NCBI RefSeq assembly: GCF_024505145.1
Contig: NZ_JANIAA010000012.1
Span: 145,036 to 209,035 of the forward strand
Direction: 5' to 3'
From: Streptomyces rugosispiralis
Lineage (GTDB): Bacteria > Actinomycetota > Actinomycetes > Streptomycetales > Streptomycetaceae
DNA length: 64,000 nucleotides
Position 1 is the stretch's first letter. The number at the start of each line of letters is the position of its first letter. The notes under the pieces were generated by a model. That model was not told the origin of the DNA. It worked only from the letters and a program-made list of their open reading frames with translations, and did not search any database. Below, piece by piece: positions 23,912 to 31,759 of this stretch. The position numbers were made by a program, and so were the translations under genes.

Positions 23912-24955
23912 TCAGACGGCGACCAGAGCACCACCCGCGCCGTCGTCATCGTCCGGGCCGTCGCCGTCACGCAGGGCATCGCCGACGCGGTCGAAGGCGG
24001 AGCGCTGCGAGTCCAGCCGGACGAAGGTGTAGATGTCCATCGTCACGCGGATCGAGCTGTGCCCGAGGACTTCCATGATCATCCGGGCGTCGGCTCCCTG
24101 CTCGTGGAGCAGGGACGCGCAGGTATGCCGGAGGTCGTGGAAGCGGACGCGTCGGACGCCTGCCTTGTCGCACAGGAGGGTGAAGGCCCGGTTCAGGTTG
24201 CGCGGCTCGATAGGCGTGCCGTTCTTCGTGGTGAAGACAAGATCGCTGCCGTTGTCCTTCCACTTTTTCCCCGCCGCAAGCCGGTCTCCCCGTTGTTGGG
24301 CTCGGCGAGCGCCGTCACGCATTCGGCAGGCAGCGCCACCCGCCGGGCCGAGCGCTGAGTCTTCGGGGCCGCGATCAGCAGTTCGCCGCCAACTCGCTGG
24401 AGTGTCTGGCGGATGGTGACCGTGCCGTCCGTCAGGTCCACGTCCTTCCACCGGAGGCCGAGGACCTCACCGCGCCACAGGCCGATCCGTACGGCCAGCT
24501 CGTATGCCGCCCACAGCCGATTGCCACGTGCCGCCGCCAGGAGCCGACGCCCCTCCTCCACGGTCAGCGGTTCTATCTCCCGCCTCGTGCCCATGCTCAG
24601 CTCGACGTTCTTGGCCACGTTGCGTGGCAACTCGTCCTCACGCACGGCGTGCGCCAGTGCGGCCCGCAGCAGCACCAGCAGGAACCGCACCGTTCGATCG
24701 GACGGGTACGACTTGCAGCACTTTCCCAGCGCACAGCAGCGGCGTTTCCGCTCCGGCCGAGCCTTGTCCTTCCCCTGAGCGCAGCACTGGCACGTCCGCG
24801 CCGTCGCGGCGAGGAAAGCCCGGATGTCCCGTGCGGTGAGCCGCGCCAGCTTCTTCCTCCCCAGGCCCGGAGCGAGGTAGATCCGCACGAGCGTTTCGTA
24901 GGCCGCGAGGGCGGGGCTGCTGGTCCCTCCACGACTGCGGCCCCCGCCCAGCCTT
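23912..24955 (-). pseudogene. Tyrosine integrase pseudogene
   Basis: Two frames together make an actinobacterial tyrosine integrase. The 24193-24909 part carries LAAYETLVRIYLAPGLG, a Cys-rich insert (CQCCAQGKD, CCALGKCCK) and the first catalytic box. The 23912-24300 part carries the remainder (FHDLRHTCASLLHEQG, LGHSSIRVTMDIYTF with the catalytic Tyr). The frame breaks between LAE and QQRGDRLAAG near 24295. The N-terminal segment is also in another frame (WAGAAVVEG). The first catalytic Arg is Trp (GLWRGE instead of GLRRGE; TGG for CGG). It probably once served the tRNA-Arg attachment site it adjoins. Confidence 0.8.
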
Positions 24956-24961
24956 GAGGGG

Positions 24962-25255
24962 CTACGCGTCAGGCGCCGCCGTTCGGCCTCGCGCAGTCGT
25001 CGCGGAAGAGCCCACGTTCGCCATGGACGCACGGAAGAAGCTCGTGGTGATCATCCGGAATCCCGTGTGGCCTGTCTGGTTCGCGTGACGCAGACACCAC
25101 ACCTCCGGCTGCGTGGCCTCTTCAGTCGCCCCGGATGAGTCGTCACACGTCGTGCATTCGGTCTCCAAGATCGGCGGACTCCCGGTGACGTCTGCGCTCA
25201 GGGTCCACAGGGTCCAATCGCCCTGCCGTATTACGGAGTCTCCGGAGGTCGTCAC
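24962..25255 (-). CDS. DUF7848-type small protein
   Basis: 97 aa. The body (GDWTLWTLSADVTG, TECTTCDDSS, WCLRHANQTGHTGFRMI) matches the DUF7848 pattern seen widely in Streptomyces: a beta-strand pair, a CxxC pair and a terminal His. The CxxC and C/H residues suggest a small zinc site. The start overlaps the ATPase gene stop (ATGA), the usual partnership for this family. The last ~25 residues look unrelated to the family and probably result from the rearrangement that damaged the adjoining integrase. Confidence 0.65.
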   Translation of the reverse strand: MTTSGDSVIRQGDWTLWTLSADVTGSPPILETECTTCDDSSGATEEATQPEVWCLRHANQTGHTGFRMITTSFFRASMANVGSSATTARGRTAAPDA

Positions 25256-25713
25256 GACTGCCCCTCTCTACGCTCTCCATCGGACAATGAGGCCCGTTCG
25301 TCGGCAGGAAGTGCGAGGACGGCCCAGACCGCCTTGCCCACCGCTGGCCGTGGGGTGACGCCCCACTGATCGGCGAGCGTTTCCACCAGGACCAGCCCTC
25401 GGCCGCGTACTGATTCGGGGGTTGGAGCCCTCAGTTTGGGCAACTGGTCGGCCGCGTCGTGAACCTCGATCCGCACCTTGTCGCCCTGGTGCAGATAGCG
25501 CGTCTCGATCTGGCGTCCCGGCACCCGCGCATGTCGCACGGCGTTCGTTATCAGTTCAGACAGCACCAACAGCGCGACCTCTTCGACCGCGATCAGCCCC
25601 CAACCAGCCAGAGCCTTACGCAAGTCGGCTCGGGCCAGGGCGACACAACGGGGGTGGCGGGTCCAACGCCTCACCACCACGCGTCCATCCGGGCCTGTCA
25701 GCTCTGGCTTCAT
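25252..25713 (-). CDS. RsbW-like ATP-binding regulatory protein (HATPase_c)
   Basis: About 153 aa (ATG 25713; GTG 25719 is an alternative). It is a GHKL ATPase fold without a kinase dimerisation domain: the N-box is VLSELITNAVRHA, with IEVHDAADQLPKL and SVRGRGLVLVETLADQWGV as the G boxes. This is the anti-sigma/RsbW-like class abundant in Streptomyces, often paired with DUF397, DUF7848 and XRE/TPR regulators, as here with DUF7848 downstream and a divergent TPR gene. The biochemical target is unknown. Confidence 0.82.
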   Translation of the reverse strand: MKPELTGPDGRVVVRRWTRHPRCVALARADLRKALAGWGLIAVEEVALLVLSELITNAVRHARVPGRQIETRYLHQGDKVRIEVHDAADQLPKLRAPTPESVRGRGLVLVETLADQWGVTPRPAVGKAVWAVLALPADERASLSDGERREGQS

Positions 25714-25848
25714 GGCCACAAGCGTGCAGGTGAGACGCCCTCATCGGGACAGCCAACGGGGTACTCCAGGAGGCGAAATGGGGTACCCCAATCCATGGCG
25801 CGATCTACGCTGGACTGGACGCACGTCCCTATACCTCGTGAGCGGCCC

Positions 25849-27396
25849 ATGAGTGAACGTGAAGCCAGGCGCAGCGGATACCCCCTCACCATCCCGGACC
25901 GCTTGCTCCACAGCGAGGACATGAAACGGGCATGCAGGCGACGGGACTTCGGGGAGATCTTCCGTCTCGTCAACAGACGAGCCCCAGCGAGCTACGCGGC
26001 GATCGCCGCCGCCGTCACCAAGATGACCAGCGCGCGTGTCGGAGACGTCATCCGAGGTGATCGGGGCATTCGCAGCGTCGCCGTCATGGAACGCATCGCT
26101 GATGGTATGGGCATTCCCGGCCACATGCTCGACCTGCCCGAACGGCCCTGGGAGGGTACCCCGTCACCGGCCGTCGCTGCCCAGAACCAGGCTTACGCTC
26201 GCAGTAGCCCAGAGGGCCCGAACGAACCCCCGTCCGTATCCACAACGGGGGCGATTCCTGGTCTGCCGATTGTGCACGTGGACCCCTCGAATTCGGCGGA
26301 CGCGGATGCGCTACCCGAAATCGTTCTGGTTTCGGTGTACGTCGATGGAAGAGAGCAGATCGTGCCGATAAATCGCCGAGCCCTTCTGGGGCACGCAATT
26401 GGTGTCGCCCTGCAAGGAAGCGGCCCCCTCCGTGCCGTCAACGCTTCCGCCGAGATCGTCAGTCCCCAGCCCACCAGACCACACCGGCTCCCCGCCGGAC
26501 GCGGCGAAGCAGCCATCGAGCACTTCCGCGACATGTGGCACACCCTGGTCAGGGCCGATAACCTCTTCGGCCCACGTCACGCCCTCGCGGGAGTCCATCA
26601 GCAGCTCGACATGTTGCAAGGTCTTCTGGAGGACAGCCGGGGCAAGCACCGCCAGGAGCTGCTGAAGCTCTCGGCCCAGTACGCCGAGTCGGCCGCATGG
26701 CTCCACGAGGACTCTATGGACGTGTCCAGCGCGGAGACATGGACGAGCCGGGCCATGGAGTGGGCCATGGAGGCCGGAGACGAAGGCATGCTCTCGTGGA
26801 CCCTGTTCCGTCGCAGCCAGCTTGCGGCGGGGAAGAAGAACGCAGGCCAGGCCATCGGACTCGCCCAGGCCGTGCAGCGCCACGAACGAGCGCTCTCCCG
26901 GCCGATGAAGGCTGCCGCCATTCAGCAGGAGGCGCAGGGGCTTGCGCTCGACGGGGACGAGATCGCCTGTCACCGGAAGCTCGACGAGGCCCACGAGTTC
27001 GCCGCCATCGCTGAATCCTCCGGTGACGCCCGATCCGGGCACGGGGATTTCTGCACGCCCAGCTACATCGAAATCCAGCGCGCGAATTGCTGGCTCAACC
27101 TCTCCCGGCCGGACCGGGCGGTCTCCACATTCCAGACCGCACTGGCCGAACTGCCGGACGTGTACCAGCGCGACAGGGGATTCGCCCAGGCGCGACTCGC
27201 CATGGCCTACGTGGGAATCCAGGAGTACGAGCAGGCCGCCGCCGAGGCCGCAGCCGTTCTCGACACGGCCCGCGGTTCCGGTTCCGGCCGCACTCTGCAA
27301 GAGGCCGTCACGGCGGTCAACGCCCTCGCGGCGGCGAGTAATGTTCCCGCTGTGCGGGATCTACTCGACGCAGTCAAGGAGAATGCGGGGTTCTGA
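25849..27396 (+). CDS. HTH-containing TPR regulator
   Basis: About 515 aa from ATG 25849; an ATG at 25795 would add 18 residues. The first ~100 residues contain an XRE-like helix-turn-helix (AAVTKMTSARVGDVIRGDRGIRSVAVMERIADGMGI). A hinge (100-190) and a long TPR array follow (about 225-510; helices such as AMEWAMEAGDEGMLSW and ALAELPDVYQRDRGFAQARLAMAY). It is the common signalling-type TPR regulator of actinomycetes. It is divergent from the ATPase/DUF7848 genes and coupled to the following deaminase (TGATG overlap), implying that pair is one functional unit. Confidence 0.75.
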   Translation: MSEREARRSGYPLTIPDRLLHSEDMKRACRRRDFGEIFRLVNRRAPASYAAIAAAVTKMTSARVGDVIRGDRGIRSVAVMERIADGMGIPGHMLDLPERPWEGTPSPAVAAQNQAYARSSPEGPNEPPSVSTTGAIPGLPIVHVDPSNSADADALPEIVLVSVYVDGREQIVPINRRALLGHAIGVALQGSGPLRAVNASAEIVSPQPTRPHRLPAGRGEAAIEHFRDMWHTLVRADNLFGPRHALAGVHQQLDMLQGLLEDSRGKHRQELLKLSAQYAESAAWLHEDSMDVSSAETWTSRAMEWAMEAGDEGMLSWTLFRRSQLAAGKKNAGQAIGLAQAVQRHERALSRPMKAAAIQQEAQGLALDGDEIACHRKLDEAHEFAAIAESSGDARSGHGDFCTPSYIEIQRANCWLNLSRPDRAVSTFQTALAELPDVYQRDRGFAQARLAMAYVGIQEYEQAAAEAAAVLDTARGSGSGRTLQEAVTAVNALAAASNVPAVRDLLDAVKENAGF

Positions 27397-28277
27397 TGGC
27401 CACGCCGAACGAACTGACGGCCATGCGGCGAGCTATCGCCATCTCTGCCCAGGGCCTCGGAACGACGAGCCCCAACCCGCCCGTCGGGTGCGTGATCCTC
27501 GACCGCGATGGCGTGCCGGTCGGCGAGGGGTACCACCTCCGCAAAGGAGACCACCACGCCGAGGTAAACGCGCTCACCGCAGCTGGGGAGCGAGCCGAGG
27601 GCGGAACGGCCGTCGTGACGCTGGAGCCCTGCAACCACCACGGCCGGACCCCACCTTGTCGACAGGCCCTGATCGACGCGAAGGTCTCCCGCGTCCTGAT
27701 AGCCGTCATGGACCCCACCTCGCGCGGGGAGGGCGGCGCGGCGGTGCTGGAACAGGCCGGCATCGAGGTGGAGCGCGGCGTCCTGGAGCAGGAAGCGCTG
27801 CTCGTCCTCGGCCCGTGGCTGCACTCCCTGCGCACGGGAAGGCCGCACATCACCTGGGCGTACACCGTGGGCGCCGACGAGGACGATGGCGACCAGGTCG
27901 TGAGCGAGTTGCGCCGCACGCACGATCTGGTGATTCGACGGAATGGGGCAATCGAGGAAGGCGCGCCAGGCGGCCACGGTGAAGACGCCTTTCGTGTGCC
28001 AGCTGAGCCGATTAGGGAGGAGCCAGCGAAGGCAGTGCACGACCTAACCGAGTCCGGCGCACGCTCGGTGCTTATCGAGGGGAGCGAAAACGAAGCGGCT
28101 CGTTTGCTCGCCGACCTGGTGGACCGCGTAATCATTGATGTGCCCAGCACCCCACCGTCCTCAGTGCCAACGTCGGCAAGCGGGTTGCTTCCAGAAGGAT
28201 TTCGGCTGGAGAACGCTGGGGCTTTCGGTCTGCGGACGCGTCTAGTGGCCAGGCGAGTAGGCAGCAGAGATCATTAG
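27396..28277 (+). CDS. RibD-like deaminase with degenerate reductase half
   Basis: 293 aa. The N-terminal zinc deaminase domain is complete (HAEVNAL and PCNHHGRTPPC, residues 49-90), matching diaminohydroxyphosphoribosylaminopyrimidine deaminase of riboflavin synthesis. The C-terminal half retains parts of a RibD_C/dihydrofolate-reductase fold (GARSVLIEGSENEAARLL, LVDRVIIDVPS). It lacks a clear central reductase core, so reductase activity is doubtful. It overlaps the stop of the TPR regulator by one base, so it is probably co-regulated. The host presumably has its own ribD, making this accessory cargo. Confidence 0.75.
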   Translation: MATPNELTAMRRAIAISAQGLGTTSPNPPVGCVILDRDGVPVGEGYHLRKGDHHAEVNALTAAGERAEGGTAVVTLEPCNHHGRTPPCRQALIDAKVSRVLIAVMDPTSRGEGGAAVLEQAGIEVERGVLEQEALLVLGPWLHSLRTGRPHITWAYTVGADEDDGDQVVSELRRTHDLVIRRNGAIEEGAPGGHGEDAFRVPAEPIREEPAKAVHDLTESGARSVLIEGSENEAARLLADLVDRVIIDVPSTPPSSVPTSASGLLPEGFRLENAGAFGLRTRLVARRVGSRDH

Positions 28278-28413
28278 TTGCTGCCTGGGTCAACTTCTAA
28301 GAGCTGTGATCTCCTAGCTGCAGGGACAGAGGTGGCACAAGCACCATCGGGATGCCGTCGAAACTATCGGACGCCCAAGCTGACGAGCTTGCCGATTCTC
28401 CCCGCCGAATGCC

Positions 28414-28917
28414 CTACTCCCCGACAGCTCCGTCGATCGCTTCACGCAGCAGGTCAGCATGGCCGTTGTGACGCGCATACTCTTCGATCATGTGCGTAAG
28501 AACATAGCGCAGCGAGATGATCTCGCCACGGAACTCCACAGTGTCGTCGAGAGACTCGAAGCCGTCCGTAACTGCGCGAGATCCCTGGCACGCTTCCTGC
28601 CAGATCGTGAACGCCTCGTCCACATCGGCATCGTCTACGAGGAATTCGCCGTAGACGCCGTCGACATCGGGCCACCGGGGCGTGATCTGTTCCCCTTTAA
28701 GTACTCTACGGAACCAGATGGTCTCGACCACAGCCGCATGCCGGACGAGGCCGAGGAGCGTCAGGTCCGAGGTCGGAACCGCACTCCTCTTCAGCAACTC
28801 ATCGGTCAAACCTCGGCACTTCATGGCTAACGTGGCGCGCTGATATTCGAGGAACGAAGTCAAAGACATACGCTCGTCGGCCACCTTGGATGGATGTATG
28901 CGTAGGTCATCACTCAC
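28414..28917 (-). CDS. DinB/DUF664-family protein with a TTA codon
   Basis: 167 aa. It is a DinB-like four-helix bundle of the DUF664 branch: an N-terminal helix, LLGLVRHAAVVETIWFRRVL with the conserved metal His, and a C-terminal HMIEEYARHNGHADLLREAIDG with the paired His residues. Such proteins are metal-dependent and often linked to mycothiol or bacillithiol chemistry. Codon 30 is TTA (plus strand 28828-28830), and A/T-ending codons are frequent, so it depends on the bldA tRNA and was probably acquired recently. Last recognisable gene of element 1. Confidence 0.78.
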   Translation of the reverse strand: MSDDLRIHPSKVADERMSLTSFLEYQRATLAMKCRGLTDELLKRSAVPTSDLTLLGLVRHAAVVETIWFRRVLKGEQITPRWPDVDGVYGEFLVDDADVDEAFTIWQEACQGSRAVTDGFESLDDTVEFRGEIISLRYVLTHMIEEYARHNGHADLLREAIDGAVGE

Positions 28918-29065
28918 CCAGAGATCATCGCAAAGACCGGTCCGTCAGGACACCGTCAGCCAGAAGCAGTACGTCAGCCCTTCAACGCTTGAGCGCCCAG
29001 CACCGACGTGGCGGAACCCATACGGGACAGCTATCAAGCGGACCGGAAGGTGCGAGCTTGAGTCT

Positions 29066-29089
29066 TTGACGGCAACGCTGACGGCAACG
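29066..29089. promoter_or_regulatory. Paired arm-type sites, right end of element 1
   Basis: TTGACGGCAACG and CTGACGGCAACG abut directly (12-bp period), about 85 bp inside the attachment site. Confidence 0.55.
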
Positions 29090-29172
29090 TCTGCACACGA
29101 CGCCCGCCAACGGGCTGCCACGAGCACTAGGCCGGACCGCAGCCGAGTCCCGCACCAGGCCCCTGCCCGAAC

Positions 29173-29236
29173 CTACGGATCAAGAGGTTGCAGGTTCGAA
29201 TCCTGCCGAGCGCGCACCAGCTCAGAGGCCCCTTCC
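29173..29236. repeat. Attachment site copy 2 (tRNA-Arg 3' end), junction of elements 1 and 2
   Basis: 44 nt identical to the tRNA-Arg 3' portion (29173-29216); with the following 20 nt the match to 23779-23842 is 63/64. It is followed by a terminator hairpin (29224-29256). No 5' tRNA half is present. Confidence 0.85.
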
Positions 29237-29256
29237 GATCATCGGAAGGGGCCTCT
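29224..29256. terminator. Terminator following attachment copy 2
   Basis: AGAGGCCCCTTCCGAT / ATCGGAAGGGGCCTCT: long perfect inverted repeat followed by T. Confidence 0.7.
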
Positions 29257-29466
29257 TGCGTATGCGTTGACATCAGTTCTGACATCAACCACCCGGGCAT
29301 CGTCGTGTCAGATCCTCGACAGGAGGAGCCGCAGGCCAAAGGTCACGATGCCCGCTCCGGCTGTGTGGGCGGCACCCTGCGATGCCTGTCATGAGAGCAA
29401 GAGCGCGCGACGCTGTCATGAGTTGACTTGAGGGGGCGGACGGTGGTGCGCCGTCCGCCGGGGGCG

Positions 29467-31131
29467 TCACCCGTGACGGTGGTGGTCGTGCTGGCGGCTG
29501 TGGCCATGCTGGTGATGGTGGGCGTGGCAGTCGGAGAGCTGGAAGGAGGCGATACGGGTGTTCCAGTTTCCGGTGCCATCGGCCGGTTGGTACTGGTTGG
29601 TGTACCAGAACGTACAGTCGTCCACCGGGTCGATCGCCATGGAGGTGTAGTCACCCCAGCGATTGCTCCCGGTCTGGGAGCCTGCGCCGGTCCACACGGT
29701 GGTTTCGTGGAACGTCATCAGGTTCGGCGGGTCGTGCGCCAGGCGTCCGGTGACGCGGATCGAGGGATGGGTCCGGGAAGACGACTGCGAGTATCCCAGG
29801 GCGATGTCGCCGTTCTTGTCCATGGCTGCGGAGCCCATCCACCGGTACGTGGGGCCCGGAGCGTAGGTGCTCTGCTGGTGGACGACCGGTCGGCCATGGC
29901 GCAGCCGCAGTTCGTACCAGCGCACGCCCACGCCGCCGCGGGCATCGACCGCGTGGTTGACGACCAGGGACTGGTGGTCGCCGAAGTTGCGGTAGGCGAA
30001 CCGGTACATAGGAGAGTAGGAGAGCGAATCCAGCTTCTGGGAGGTGCCGGCCTGGGGGACGCAGTGGGTGGGATCGGTACTCTCGCAGGCCCGGGTGTAG
30101 GGGGCCACCTTCAGCTCCTGCGGGCCCGTGAGGGTGGTGCGGGCGTGGTCTGTCCAGTCGACGTGGAACCGCCAGTACTGAAGCCTGCCGTCGGTGGGGC
30201 CGAGGTTGATCAGCAGGTTGGGCTCGCCCCGCGGGGGTGGGGTCCTGCCGTCGAGGTCCGAGCCGAGCGGGATGGTCGATGCCGGGAGGGTGTAGCACTG
30301 CTGGTTGGCGTCGGCTCCGCGCAGCATCTTGTGCCGGTCCCAGGCGCACGCCTCGAAGAGCGACCCGGCGGCGGTGGCGGTCACGTAGTAGGCGTCCGGC
30401 CACACCGCGAACTTCGGGTGGTCGGGGAGGGTCTGATACCCGAATTCGTAGCGGTAGTACTCGCCGGTGGCGTCCGCGGTGCGGGAGACGCCCACGCACA
30501 GTCGATTCGTGTTGGTTACGGGGTCACTGGCGAACTGGTTGATGATCCAGCGGTGGGCCAGGGAGTCCCAGCGGACTTCAGGGTCGCCAAGGAAGGCGGT
30601 CTCAGCGTTCTCGCACGGTCCGCCGAACCCGCTGAACAGGGTTTGGGTCGTCAGCGGCCTCAGCAGGGTGGTACCGGACTTGGAGTACACCGCGAGTTTG
30701 AAGTTGGTGATCTCTACGACCTGGCGGGAGCCTACCGAGGCGTTGGGGTCGGGAGGGGTGCCCCCACCTTCCCGGATGCCATCGAAATTGACGCCCAACC
30801 GGATCCGACCCCGGCTGCCGTTGCGGTTCTGCACCACCCCGTCGGGACCGGCGGTGGCCTTGGCGGAGCGCGGGTGCGGCCCCTTTCTGGGGGACATGGG
30901 GTCGGAAGCGCGCCGGAGCTGTCTGGGTCTTTGCGACAGCTCACGCAACGGTGGCGAGGTGTCATGGTGCACCGCGGGGCCGGAGTCAGGGGACCGAGTA
31001 GCCTGCGCGTGGTCGCCCGTCTTGGGTGCCGCTCTGGCGGCGGGCACGGCGGACCACTCAGGGGAGGCCAGCAACGCCGCTCCCACTGAGGCGACGGCAA
31101 CGATCGAACGCAAGGCACGGGATACGTGCAT
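29467..31131 (-). CDS. Secreted beta-propeller-like protein with His-rich tail
   Basis: About 554 aa. The start MHVSRALRSIVAVASVGAAL gives a clean signal peptide (cleavage after ARA near 30). After a low-complexity segment, the mature part has repeated strands with Trp/Tyr (VVEITNFKLAVYSKSGTTL, FSGFGGPCENAE, GDPEVRWDSLAHRWIINQFA, WGDYTSMAIDPVDDCTFWYTNQY). This resembles a widespread secreted propeller family of unknown function. The last 20 residues contain 10 His, a likely metal-binding extension. It is the only complete gene between attachment copies 2 and 3, hence the cargo of element 2. Confidence 0.7.
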   Translation of the reverse strand: MHVSRALRSIVAVASVGAALLASPEWSAVPAARAAPKTGDHAQATRSPDSGPAVHHDTSPPLRELSQRPRQLRRASDPMSPRKGPHPRSAKATAGPDGVVQNRNGSRGRIRLGVNFDGIREGGGTPPDPNASVGSRQVVEITNFKLAVYSKSGTTLLRPLTTQTLFSGFGGPCENAETAFLGDPEVRWDSLAHRWIINQFASDPVTNTNRLCVGVSRTADATGEYYRYEFGYQTLPDHPKFAVWPDAYYVTATAAGSLFEACAWDRHKMLRGADANQQCYTLPASTIPLGSDLDGRTPPPRGEPNLLINLGPTDGRLQYWRFHVDWTDHARTTLTGPQELKVAPYTRACESTDPTHCVPQAGTSQKLDSLSYSPMYRFAYRNFGDHQSLVVNHAVDARGGVGVRWYELRLRHGRPVVHQQSTYAPGPTYRWMGSAAMDKNGDIALGYSQSSSRTHPSIRVTGRLAHDPPNLMTFHETTVWTGAGSQTGSNRWGDYTSMAIDPVDDCTFWYTNQYQPADGTGNWNTRIASFQLSDCHAHHHQHGHSRQHDHHRHG

Positions 31132-31522
31132 CAAACCTCCGAACGAGTCGGTGAGCCGACCCGTTCGGCCGCCTGGTGACGGCGGTATTCGAGACAAACC
31201 CCACGCGTGTGCGGGGGCTGTCGCGACCTCCCCGCACCCCCGCGCGCCGGGGGCAGGTTTCAAGGCCACAATATGAGGGCGGGTGACTCATGTGATTGTT
31301 TGGGAAACCTAGTTATCCACCTCGTCCGCTCACCGTTGGGGTGACGGGTGTCGTGTCGGGTGCGGTTCAGCCGTATGGCGCTGCCTACATGACGGGCATT
31401 CGAGCTCACCGCCGCCCTCACTGTGGTGTCGGGTGCGAGGAGCGAGGAAACGAGACCGGTCAGGCGTGGGTCTCGTCTGGCGCAACCATCGGTTGCAGGT
31501 GGGCGATGCCTGCGGTTCGGAG

Positions 31523-31546
31523 GTGACGGCAACCTTGACGGCAACG
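31523..31546. promoter_or_regulatory. Paired arm-type sites, right end of element 2
   Basis: GTGACGGCAACC and TTGACGGCAACG are adjacent at a 12-bp period, the same arrangement as at 29066-29089, about 90 bp inside attachment copy 3. Confidence 0.55.
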
Positions 31547-31634
31547 ACGGCACACACAAGCCGCCGAAAGCCACCCCGGCCGATCGTCGCGGCGGAGAGA
31601 GCGGAGCCGCAGCCCAGTGCTGTGCCCGAACCCG

Positions 31635-31675
31635 CGGATCAAGAGGTTGCAGGGTCGAATCCTGCCGAGCGCGCA
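31635..31675. repeat. Attachment site copy 3 (tRNA-Arg 3' end), right end of element 2
   Basis: 41 nt matching the tRNA-Arg 3' end with one mismatch (T-loop GGTTCGAA reads GGGTCGAA). It is followed by a terminator hairpin (31684-31716) that is probably the original chromosomal tRNA terminator. Confidence 0.8.
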
Positions 31676-31683
31676 ATAGGCCG

Positions 31684-31716
31684 GAGCCCCTTCCGGTGAT
31701 CGGAAGGGGCTCTTTT
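31684..31716. terminator. Terminator at the right end of the mobile region
   Basis: GAGCCCCTTCCG-gtgat-CGGAAGGGGCTC followed by TTTT; a classical rho-independent shape. Confidence 0.8.
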
Positions 31717-31759
31717 AGTGATCCGGGCTCGCTCTCGATGGACACTCAGGTAGTACGCC

